Shown: positions 1 through 6,521 of the stretch, one piece after another
Layout: each line of letters starts with the position of its first letter
Position numbering within the stretch: position 1 is the stretch's first letter
Assembly (NCBI GenBank): GCA_018333775.1
Contig: JAGXSO010000012.1
Span: 1 to 14,292, forward strand
Source: Truepera sp.
GTDB taxonomy: Bacteria; Deinococcota; Deinococci; Deinococcales; Trueperaceae
Direction: 5' to 3'
DNA: 14,292 nucleotides
Notes under the pieces: generated by a model
Told to the model about the DNA's origin: nothing
Database searches by the model: none
What the model saw: the letters and a program-made list of their open reading frames with translations, nothing else
Translations under genes and position numbers: made by a program

Positions 1-548
1 CCTGCCATAAGACCATGCAGGGCTTCGGTTTCCTGCAAGAGCAACTACAGCCCCGCAGCGACCTGAGGTGCGGTGTGATCCGAGTAGTCGAGGCACGCGC
101 GGCCAGCAACTTGGTCAGCGAGCTGAGCGGCGTGATCCATCACTCGCCACAGGTGCTCCTGTTCAAGGATGGCCGGGCGGTGTTCGATGTCGATAACTGG
201 AGTATCAGCCCCACCACGCTCGAAGAGGGCTTCCGCCGGGTGCCGCCTTCGGGCGTGATAGCCGACATCGCCGCGCCCCGGAGCGACCTCACCTCTTACC
301 GGCAGCTGCTTAAGCACTACCTGGCCGGCCTGATCGACGACCGCCAGTTTGAAATCGCCTACACCACCATGTTCCGCGACGACGCCGAACTCCGCTCACG
401 TGAGGAGGTGGAGGTGCTAAACAGTATTTTTGGCGATGTGGACCAGCACCTCGCCATGCACCAGATGATGGCGGGCCGGTCTGATAAGGCACTGCGCCAG
501 CGCGCCCAGGCCGCTTACGAGCGCTTACAGGCACTTTGGGACAATTGA
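1..548 (+). CDS. Bacilliredoxin-like (YtxJ/BrxC) domain fused to a colicin-D-immunity-like helical domain, 5' partial
   Basis: The frame is open to the left edge: the codons before the ATG at 15 read Cys-His-Lys-Thr (3-14), so this ATG is internal and the true start lies outside the window. That Cys sits where YtxJ/BrxC/DUF2847 proteins carry the single active-site cysteine of their TCPIS-type motif. What follows fits that thioredoxin-like fold: a variable strand, ASNLVSELSGV, then SPQVLLFKDGRAVF and a terminal helix. Known members de-bacillithiolate proteins in the cytosol of bacillithiol-using bacteria. From about base 285 the chain continues with some 85 residues (SYRQLLKHYLAGLIDDRQFE, then EVLNSIFGDVDQH, then a charged terminal helix) that look like the helical colicin D immunity family. 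A plain BrxC ends before this. The domain reading is from pattern memory; the first is fairly sure, the second moderate. Function of the fusion is unknown; a redox-regulated binding module is possible. Confidence 0.6.
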   Translation, partial: CHKTMQGFGFLQEQLQPRSDLRCGVIRVVEARAASNLVSELSGVIHHSPQVLLFKDGRAVFDVDNWSISPTTLEEGFRRVPPSGVIADIAAPRSDLTSYRQLLKHYLAGLIDDRQFEIAYTTMFRDDAELRSREEVEVLNSIFGDVDQHLAMHQMMAGRSDKALRQRAQAAYERLQALWDN

Positions 549-615
549 CCCTGAGCGCTAACACCGGCTGTGTGCTACTGTTACCGGCATCGGGTGGTGG
601 CAAAAGGAGCCAGGA

Positions 616-888
616 GTGCCTTATCCGAGCTGTGCCACCATCAGACCGAGGGCTTCGCGCCAGCGCCTGTTGCAACTTGTCGCTGAGCTTCACGCGCTAG
701 GTTGTGCTACCGAGATCAAGCCTCAGCAGCGCAGGCTCGAGCTAATGCTGTCCGATGAGGCACTGGCCGGACTGCTGAGCGGCCAACTGTCAGCCTGCTT
801 ATACCGCTTTGCTGATGTGGTGGAGTGGTACCCCGAGTTTAGCCCGGCGGTACTGGGTGGGATGCCCCCCCGGCTCCCCGCCGGTTAA
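616..888 (+). CDS. Hypothetical protein, 90 aa, GTG start
   Basis: I do not recognise this protein. It begins at GTG with a good ribosome binding site, AAAGGAG at 603-609, six bases before the start. The first part is basic and helical (RQRLLQLVAELHALG), followed by a short strand-like stretch rich in Arg and Leu (RRLELMLSDEALAGLLSG), an aromatic patch (YRFADVVEWYPEF) and a Pro/Gly-rich tail. There is no signal peptide, membrane segment or metal-binding motif. It lies 67 bases after the redox-immunity fusion gene on the same strand and could be co-transcribed with it; no terminator separates them. The ribosome binding site and the co-directional position are the only support for coding. The competing minus-strand frame is Pro/Arg-rich and looks like a shadow. 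Confidence 0.5.
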   Translation: MPYPSCATIRPRASRQRLLQLVAELHALGCATEIKPQQRRLELMLSDEALAGLLSGQLSACLYRFADVVEWYPEFSPAVLGGMPPRLPAG

Positions 889-995
889 CCTATCCCGCCG
901 CACGCTTTGGCGCTTGTGCTCGATTCCACCTAACGGGGATCATGACTCGCCGCTCACCACCCACTGAAAGCAGGGAGACCTTCAGCAAAACCCTG

Positions 996-1090
996 TAGCT
1001 GACAGACAAGGCTTCGCCCGAGTAATAAGGCTTCGCCCGAGTAATTGAGAGCCTGATAGCCTTAAGAGTTTCGCCCCTACTTGAATACTG
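996..1090 (+). repeat. Dispersed intergenic element, copy 1
   Basis: This stretch shares an ordered set of blocks with 6410-6506: TAGCTGACAG (996-1005), then CTTAAG followed by A/G and GTTTCGCCCCTACT (1061-1081, 20 of 21 bases identical to the other copy), then TTGAATACTG (1081-1090). The middle differs: here it holds the 19-bp tandem duplication. Both copies end shortly before a plus-strand gene. The shared order rules out chance. Whether it is a non-autonomous mobile element, a protein-binding array or a transcribed structure cannot be told from two copies. Confidence 0.7.
1008..1045 (+). repeat. 19-bp perfect tandem duplication (2 copies)
   Basis: Two identical, adjacent copies of AAGGCTTCGCCCGAGTAAT at 1008-1026 and 1027-1045. 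The core GGCTTCGCC appears as its reverse complement GGCGAAGCC at 6397-6405, next to the other copy of the dispersed element. No spacers, so not a CRISPR array. Confidence 0.9.
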
Positions 1091-1139
1091 CCTTTGGAGA
1101 AGACCCTCCTTGCGCTCTTGGCTCGAGCAGGATCTGTTG

Positions 1140-1176
1140 CTGAGAGCTGGCAGCTCTCAGACTGATGAGGTAGGCT
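1140..1176 (+). promoter_or_regulatory. Palindrome and possible promoter of the ABC exporter operon
   Basis: A perfect inverted repeat with 9-bp arms, CTGAGAGCT (1140-1148) and AGCTCTCAG (1152-1160), around GGC. It overlaps a possible -35 (CTGGCA, 1147-1152) set 18 bp before a TAnnnT-type -10 (TAGGCT, 1171-1176), which lies 9 nt before the ATG at 1186. There is no good ribosome binding site before that ATG, so a leaderless or nearly leaderless transcript is possible. The palindrome is seen directly; its role as an operator over the promoter is inference. It lacks a T-tract, so it is not an intrinsic terminator. Confidence 0.4.
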
Positions 1177-1185
1177 AACTAGCGA

Positions 1186-2094
1186 ATGTCCGCCATAACT
1201 GCTACCAACTTAACCAAGCGCTACGGGCGTAACGCCGCGGTTGACAACATTGGCTTCAGCATCGAGCAGGGTGAGGTGGTCGGCTTTTTGGGCCCCAACG
1301 GGGCGGGTAAGACCACCACCTTGCGCCTGTTGGCAGGGTTGATAAGCCCCACTAGCGGTCACTGCCAGATTCTGGACAAAAAAGTGCCTGGCCCTACGCT
1401 GCGCCAGGTCGGCACCATGATCGAAGAGCCGAGCTTTTACCCCTACCTGACCGGCTGGGATAACTTAAAACACACCGCGCTGCTGCACGGCGGCGTGAAC
1501 GAAGGGCGCATCGATGAGATGCTGCGTTTTGTCAAGATGGAGAACGCCGCTCACAAGAAGGTCGCAGCCTATTCACAGGGGATGCGTCAGCGGCTAGGGT
1601 TGGCCAGGGCGCTGCTGTGGCAGCCCCAGGTGCTGCTGCTCGACGAACCGAGCAACGGCCTCGATCCGGTCGGTATCGCCGAGTTCCGCGAGAGCTTAAG
1701 GAATATCGGCCAAGAGGGCGTCACCATCTTGGTCTCAAGCCACATCCTGGCCGAGATCGAGAAGTTAGTTGAGCGAGTCTTAGTCATTGAGCAAGGGCGA
1801 CTCCTGTTCGACGGCCCGCTACGGCAGCTCAAGGCACGCCTCGATGAACCCATCGTCACCTACCGCCTCATCAGTCACGACCGGGAGCTGCTCCGGGATG
1901 CTCTCACCCGCTTCGGTTACACATCGGAGCAGAACGGCGAAGAGTTGCGGGTAGCAGTGCCGCAGAGCGAGGCGGCCAGCCTACTGTCGCGCTTGGCCCA
2001 TGAGGGGGTCGAAGTGCTCGAGGCCCGGCGCGAGCAGGACAGCCTGGAGGACGCCTATCTCAAGCTGCTGCATGAAGACGGGAGGCCGGTATGA
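1186..2094 (+). CDS. ABC-2 type exporter, ATP-binding protein
   Basis: A cytosolic ATPase of 302 residues that would power the membrane partner encoded next. All nucleotide-binding motifs are present: Walker A GPNGAGKTT at residues 36-44, Q-loop region (IEEPSFYPYLTGWDNL), signature YSQGMRQRLGLARAL (an SQGMRQR form usual in the drug/bacitracin-type ATPases), Walker B VLLLDEPSNGLDP, and the H-loop SSHIL. The last 80 or so residues form the small accessory domain typical of BcrA/CcmA-like exporters (EARREQDSLEDAYLKLL). The gene overlaps the permease by 4 bp (ATGA at 2091-2094), so translation is coupled. The substrate cannot be read from sequence; peptide antibiotics, other drugs or lipids are transported by relatives. 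The start has no clear Shine-Dalgarno, but MSAITATNLTKRYG begins where the family normally begins. Confidence 0.9.
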   Translation: MSAITATNLTKRYGRNAAVDNIGFSIEQGEVVGFLGPNGAGKTTTLRLLAGLISPTSGHCQILDKKVPGPTLRQVGTMIEEPSFYPYLTGWDNLKHTALLHGGVNEGRIDEMLRFVKMENAAHKKVAAYSQGMRQRLGLARALLWQPQVLLLDEPSNGLDPVGIAEFRESLRNIGQEGVTILVSSHILAEIEKLVERVLVIEQGRLLFDGPLRQLKARLDEPIVTYRLISHDRELLRDALTRFGYTSEQNGEELRVAVPQSEAASLLSRLAHEGVEVLEARREQDSLEDAYLKLLHEDGRPV

Positions 2095-3044
2095 ACGCTC
2101 TGGTTAACGTAGTCCGCGCCGAGCTATTCAAGGCCGCCCGCAAGCGGCGCCTCTATCTGCTGGCTGGCTTGCTGTGGGTGATCTTCCCACTGCTGCTGCT
2201 CTTTGTCGGCTGGTTGTTGCAGACGCGAGTGGCAGGCACCTTTGTCGACAACGGCGCAGGGGTTGGTGCGGTAGTCGAGGCGGTAGCCGCACCGCTGGCC
2301 ATTTCGCGCAATAACCTGGTGCTGCTCGGCAATAGCGCGCCGGTGGCGCTGCTAATCGTAGCGGTGGTGTTGATAGCCGCGCTCTTAATCGGCGACGAGC
2401 GCTCGCAGAACATGTGGAAAACGGTGCTAACCGTGCAGCCCGCTCGCCTCACGGTGCTGCTCGGCAAGCTAATTGCAGCCATGCTCCTGTTGGGCCTGCT
2501 GCTGCTTGGCAGCTACCTATCGGGGCCGCTGTTTGGGGCGCTCGGCACGCTCTTTTTGCCGACTAGCTTCAGCGGGGACTGGGGTGGCCTGGCTGGGCTC
2601 TACCTGTTGCAATGGCTCTATGCCACTGCTGCCATGCTATTTACCTTTCTGATGATCTGGCTGCTGCGCAGCAATCTACTTGGGATCGTAGCGGTGCTCT
2701 TCTTGCCGGGGCTGCTCGAAGGGATGGTCACCTTTTATCAGGCCGTAGTAGGCTTCGATCGGCTCAACCGCTTCAACGCCATCTTGCAGACGCTGAGGTT
2801 GCGCCAGCTGTTCGAAGAGCTGCCACGCTACTTCTTTACCACCAACCTCTACACCCCCTCGCGCCTGCCGCTTAACGACGTGACCGCTGCACTGGGGTTA
2901 CCGGGTGGTGTTGGCGGTAGCGCCGGGCCATTTGCTGGCCTGTTCGACCTAGACCTTACCCGCGCCGCCTGGGTGCTGGGCCTCTATGCTGCGCTATTTG
3001 CCGCGGTGCTGATCTGGAGCTTCACGCGCCGCGACATCGCGTGA
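2091..3044 (+). CDS. ABC-2 type exporter, permease
   Basis: An integral membrane protein of 317 residues, partner of the preceding ATPase. It begins with a short basic cytosolic helix (RAELFKAARKRR) and has about six hydrophobic segments, near residues 22-43, 84-103, 124-150, 167-193, 195-218 and 292-311. The long loop after the first segment and the GDERSQNMWKTVLTVQPAR stretch after the second, which sits at the ATPase interface in this family, are typical of ABC-2 permeases of the BcrB/NatB kind. A second loop before the last helix is rich in Gly and Pro. The start overlaps the ATPase stop by 4 bp, and the stop is 7 bp before the next gene, so all are likely one transcript. The family call is good; the substrate is unknown. 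Confidence 0.85.
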   Translation: MNALVNVVRAELFKAARKRRLYLLAGLLWVIFPLLLLFVGWLLQTRVAGTFVDNGAGVGAVVEAVAAPLAISRNNLVLLGNSAPVALLIVAVVLIAALLIGDERSQNMWKTVLTVQPARLTVLLGKLIAAMLLLGLLLLGSYLSGPLFGALGTLFLPTSFSGDWGGLAGLYLLQWLYATAAMLFTFLMIWLLRSNLLGIVAVLFLPGLLEGMVTFYQAVVGFDRLNRFNAILQTLRLRQLFEELPRYFFTTNLYTPSRLPLNDVTAALGLPGGVGGSAGPFAGLFDLDLTRAAWVLGLYAALFAAVLIWSFTRRDIA

Positions 3045-3051
3045 GCAGGTT

Positions 3052-3900
3052 ATGCGCCGCATCGGGCTTATCACGCAACTGTTATGGCCGCGCTACGGCC
3101 CCTTCTGGGCAAAGCTCTTGCGCGAGGCGGGCCATGAGGTAATCAAGGCCGAGCCGTCGGCGCTGGCCCTAGCCCAGAGTGACGAACGGCTGGCCGACAT
3201 TCCCGGCCTTGCCTTTCGCTATGCCGCGGCTCAGGCGCTGGCCATGAGCGACTGTGACTTCTTACTCGCTCCCGGTCTCAACTCTAAGGAGTCGCAACGC
3301 GGTAGCGGCCAAGACCCCTGGATCGCCGACTTCCCCAGCACGCTGCAAAAGGCGCTGATCGGTCTGCCGGCGGTGCTGGTGGTACCGGCTACCCTCGAAG
3401 AGCCCATCGAGTCGCTGGCTGTTGGCCTGCTGCATCGTCTCAGTCACGATACCGCCCTGGTGCGCCGGGCTTGGGAGCGGCACCGTGCCGGCGCCAAACC
3501 ACCGCACTACAGCGAGCCTCACATCCCCCCCCACCCCAACCAGCGCACCCTCGGCCTGCTGGCCCAGCCCTGGCTGCTTAGCCCTGCACTGGGCGCCTGT
3601 CTCCAGCGTGAAGGGGTAGTGGTGATCAGCCAAGGAGAGCTATCCCCCGCTCTGCTGCGCGCCGAGGGTAGACGCGTCGATCCCCGGCTGATCGATACCG
3701 ATGCCGAGGTGATCGGAGCTGCCCGCTATCTGGGGCGTAAAGGCGGCATCGACGAGCTAGCGCTGGTAGTTGACGAGACCTCCGGCGCCGACCGCTGGCT
3801 CGCCTCGCGGGTTGCACGCCTGGCTCATAAACCGCTAACGCGCCTCAGCCTAAAGGCACTCGAAGAGGGTGCTGGCAACCTCCTGACCGTTATCGCGTAG
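3052..3900 (+). CDS. HgdB/DUF2229-like protein without the cluster cysteine
   Basis: This 282-residue soluble protein resembles the D-component of 2-hydroxyacyl-CoA dehydratases and the related DUF2229 proteins tied to their activators. It opens with RIGLITQLLWPRYGPFWAKL, like the 'igiPr..y..yPfw..ff' start; has a middle part ending in QRTLGLLAQPWLLSPALG, like the GHPY repeat; and closes with DELALVVDETSGADRWLASR, then KPLTRLSLKALEEGAGNLLT, like the family end 'VDGiv...FgCgpD...kPlltl..de.tgeaGl.TR'. The usual Cys of FGCGPD is replaced (TSGAD), and only two Cys (one near residue 68, one near 183) occur in the whole protein, so an Fe-S cluster of the family type is unlikely. It sits 7 bp after an ABC permease, an unusual place. 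The fold call is by pattern memory; the function is unknown. Confidence 0.5.
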   Translation: MRRIGLITQLLWPRYGPFWAKLLREAGHEVIKAEPSALALAQSDERLADIPGLAFRYAAAQALAMSDCDFLLAPGLNSKESQRGSGQDPWIADFPSTLQKALIGLPAVLVVPATLEEPIESLAVGLLHRLSHDTALVRRAWERHRAGAKPPHYSEPHIPPHPNQRTLGLLAQPWLLSPALGACLQREGVVVISQGELSPALLRAEGRRVDPRLIDTDAEVIGAARYLGRKGGIDELALVVDETSGADRWLASRVARLAHKPLTRLSLKALEEGAGNLLTVIA

Positions 3901-3909
3901 ACTAACGGC

Positions 3910-4227
3910 GTGCTCTTACTGGCTGCCCTCGCTGCTGCCGCCTACGCCTTTGTCAACGCTTTCGGGGCCTGGATGGTGAGCCGCCGCCAACCCGCCCTAG
4001 CCGGGCTCTTTATGCTAGCCGCCACGGTACTAATAGTGGCTGCCGCCGCGCTTATCTCCCCCATCCCGTTCGCCCGCGCCCTCCTGGCTAGCGGCCTGGT
4101 GTTGGCCTCGCTAGCTTCGCTTATCAACGCCTACCTTATCGGCCAGGTACGCTGGCAAAATCACCTGCTGCGTGCGGCGGTGGCGCTGCTGATCTACCTG
4201 CTGGCGCATTGGGGGATAGGAAGTTAG
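3910..4227 (+). CDS. Small four-helix membrane protein, unknown
   Basis: A GTG-started protein of 105 residues beginning 9 bp after the preceding stop. Four hydrophobic helices are visible: roughly residues 2-22, 29-50, 54-77 and 85-101. The loops are short, with a few basic residues (SRRQ after helix 1, RWQNHLLR before helix 4), which suggests both ends in the same compartment. No catalytic or ligand motif is recognisable. It is probably the last gene of the exporter operon; the convergent aguB gene ends 21 bp further on. There is no clear Shine-Dalgarno, so it may depend on translational coupling with the gene before it. It could be an accessory subunit of the exporter, but nothing in the sequence proves it. 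Confidence 0.65.
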   Translation: MLLLAALAAAAYAFVNAFGAWMVSRRQPALAGLFMLAATVLIVAAAALISPIPFARALLASGLVLASLASLINAYLIGQVRWQNHLLRAAVALLIYLLAHWGIGS

Positions 4228-4248
4228 GCCGCGACCAGTTCGCTCTGC

Positions 4249-5116
<868 letters not shown>

Positions 5117-5124
<8 letters not shown>

Positions 5125-6181
5125 AACACAACTCACCTTTTACCACCCCTTGCGGCTGCTGCTGGGTGACGCAGTGGAAGGCGCCGCCACCGGTAATGAT
5201 GGCCCTGGCCGAGAGGCCACTAACGCGCCGCCCGGGGAACAGGGGGCGCAGGATATCGAGCGCGCGCTCGTCATTGACATCATCATAAAGCGGCACCAGC
5301 ACAAAGCCGTTGCCGATGTAGAAGTTGGCGTAGGTCAAGGGCAGGCGCTTGCCGTTAAGCCTCAGCTCCTGTTCGGGGAGCGGTAGCTCGATGACGCGGT
5401 AGGGCTTGCCGTCGGGCCCGCGCAGCGCTAAGAGCGCCTCGAGGTTGCGCTGCATGGCGGCGTAGTTGGGATCATCCTCGTCATCTTCGACCGCGCAGAT
5501 GATGGTCTGATCGTCAGCGAAGCGCACGATAGTGTCGACATGGCCGTCGGTGTGGTCGTTCTCTAGGCCGCGCTCGAGCCAGACCACACGGCGCACCCCT
5601 AAGTAATCGTGGAGCAGCCGCTCAATCTCGCTTTCGCCCAGCCCCGGGTTGCGGGTCGGGGTCAGCAGGCAGGAGCGCGTCGTTAGGCAGACGCCCTGAC
5701 CGTTTAGCTCCAGCGCGCCGCCTTCCATCACGTAAGGGACGACAAAGCGCTTCATCCCCAGAGTCTTGGCTACAGCCGCCGGGGCCTGGGTGTCTAGCTC
5801 CCAGTCGTACTTGCCTCCCCAGGCGTTAAACACCCAATCGGTCAGCGCGACTTGGCCCTGACGGTTGCGGATAAAGAGCGGCCCGTTGTCGCGGAACCAG
5901 ATGTCGTTGAGCCGCAGGCGGTGGAAGTGGATGCGCTCCAGGGGCGCTTCACAGTAGGCGAGGCGCGCTCTCGCGTCGCTTTCGGCCTCTTCGTCGCAGA
6001 CGTTGAGGTAGACATCCTCGAAGTGCGCAATGGTGCTCACGAGCTGCGCGAACTCGCGGCGGGCGCTCTCCAAAAACCCTTCCCACAGGTCATCGTCAAA
6101 CGGCCAACTGGTCCAGGTCGCGGCGTGGGGCTCCCACTCGGGCGGCATAGCGAAACCTTGCTGGGCAGGTGGGATGGTCAT
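5117..6181 (-). CDS. aguA: Agmatine deiminase
   Basis: Hydrolyses agmatine to N-carbamoylputrescine and ammonia in the cytosol, opening the arginine-decarboxylase route to putrescine. It belongs to the PAD_porph family. Visible hallmarks are MPPEWEPHAATWTSWP near the N terminus, NDIWFRDNGPLFI, VMEGGALELNGQG, the HTDGHVDTI histidine/aspartate motif (His214), and GGGAFHCVTQQQP with the nucleophile Cys337. I choose the ATG at 6181 (354 residues): family proteins begin close to this point, and TATAGT lies exactly 7 nt before it, which fits a leaderless mRNA. The same frame stays open to an ATG at 6277, but those 32 extra residues are unlike the family and would contain the promoter. An ATG 11 codons in (before PPEWEP) with AAGG upstream is a weaker alternative. 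Confidence 0.93.
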
Positions 6182-6188
6182 GTCAGGG

Positions 6189-6194
6189 ACTATA
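6189..6194 (-). promoter_or_regulatory. -10 element of a leaderless aguA promoter
   Basis: On the minus strand TATAGT is followed by CCCTGAC and then the aguA ATG at 6181, a gap of exactly 7 nt, so transcription would begin at or next to the A of the ATG. No Shine-Dalgarno is present. No good -35 is visible at 17 bp. The same geometry occurs before the mini-ORF upstream of argC. Leaderless genes with this spacing are well known in Deinococcus; the assignment here is inference. Confidence 0.6.
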
Positions 6195-6275
6195 GCGGAT
6201 TTGCCGGTACCGGGGCGTATGGTGTGGCCATGGCGGCGCTGGTAAACTGAGGCGGTAATTGAGGAGGGATTGTCC

Positions 6276-6416
6276 ATGAACGCTTGTTCACCACGAGGGA
6301 TGAATAGGGCTATCAGTCTTTCAGGCTATCAGTCTTTCAGGCTATCAGTCTTTCAGCCGGTGGTATTTGCTGATGGCCTGGTCAGCGCAGCGCCGAGGCG
6401 AAGCCGTACTAGCTGA
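6276..6416 (+). CDS. Possible 46-codon ORF running through a tandem repeat
   Basis: An ATG at 6276 has a strong ribosome binding site, GAGGAGGG at 6261-6268, 7-8 bases upstream. The frame (MNACSPRGMNRAISLSGYQS...) runs through the 3 x 16-bp repeat and stops at TGA 6414-6416, inside the first block of the dispersed element. The composition is unlike a normal protein. It may be the start of an older gene broken by repeat insertion, a leader ORF for lpd, or chance. No promoter is evident. Weakly supported. Confidence 0.25.
   Translation: MNACSPRGMNRAISLSGYQSFRLSVFQPVVFADGLVSAAPRRSRTS
6308..6355 (+). repeat. 16-bp tandem repeat, 3 perfect copies
   Basis: GGCTATCAGTCTTTCA is repeated exactly at 6308-6323, 6324-6339 and 6340-6355 with no spacers. 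The 9-mer CTGATAGCC, the reverse complement of its start, also occurs at 1053-1061 within the other dispersed-element copy. Being 16 bp, it shifts any reading frame with each unit. Confidence 0.92.
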
Positions 6417-6506
6417 CAGCCTGAGACGCTGTCCTGAGTGAAGCGAAGGAGGCTTAAGGGTTTCGCCCCTACTCGACTACTTGAATACTTGAATACTTGA
6501 ATACTG
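6410..6506 (+). repeat. Dispersed intergenic element, copy 2
   Basis: The same ordered blocks as 996-1090: TAGCTGACAG (6410-6419), CTTAAG-G-GTTTCGCCCCTACT (6453-6473) and TTGAATACTG (6497-6506). The middle here is shorter (33 bases against 55) and holds GTCCTGAGTGAAGCGAAGGA (6431-6450), a sequence type that recurs between genes in many bacterial genomes. It ends 15 bp before the lpd start codon, just ahead of its ribosome binding site. Confidence 0.7.
6478..6501 (+). repeat. 8-bp tandem repeat, 3 perfect copies
   Basis: TACTTGAA occurs three times in a row at 6478-6501, followed by TACTG. The matching place at 1078-1085 has one unit followed by TACTG. The array lies 20 bp before lpd, where a promoter could be; changes in unit number would move any -35-like TTGAAT by 8 bp. 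No promoter with proper spacing could be fixed here. Confidence 0.85.
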
Positions 6507-6521
6507 TTTTCCGGAGGAGCG

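Larger units (their letters stand above)
889..1185. other. Gene-free stretch of about 300 bp with repeats and a palindrome
   Basis: No convincing gene. The only plus-strand mini-ORF with an acceptable start (ATG at 942, 18 codons, ends just before the repeats) has no supporting features. The right two thirds hold a dispersed intergenic element, a 19-bp tandem duplication and a palindrome before the ABC operon, listed separately. No T-tract terminator is visible after the gene ending at 888. Confidence 0.6.

Noticed and set aside
545..581. Promoter TTGACC ... TACTGT before the 90-aa gene
   Set aside because: The spacer is 25 bp, too long for a sigma-70 type promoter.
310..693. Minus-strand ORF of 127 codons
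   Set aside because: Pro/Arg-rich composition, overlaps the redox-immunity gene and the next ORF; a shadow frame.
5852..6250. Plus-strand ORF opposite aguA
   Set aside because: Lies antisense to a fully supported gene and has no recognisable features.
6182..6277. 32-residue N-terminal extension of AguA
   Set aside because: Unlike the family, contains the TATAGT element, and no Shine-Dalgarno precedes its ATG.
6308..6355. CRISPR-like array from three direct repeats
   Set aside because: The 16-bp units touch each other with no spacers, and no cas gene is present.
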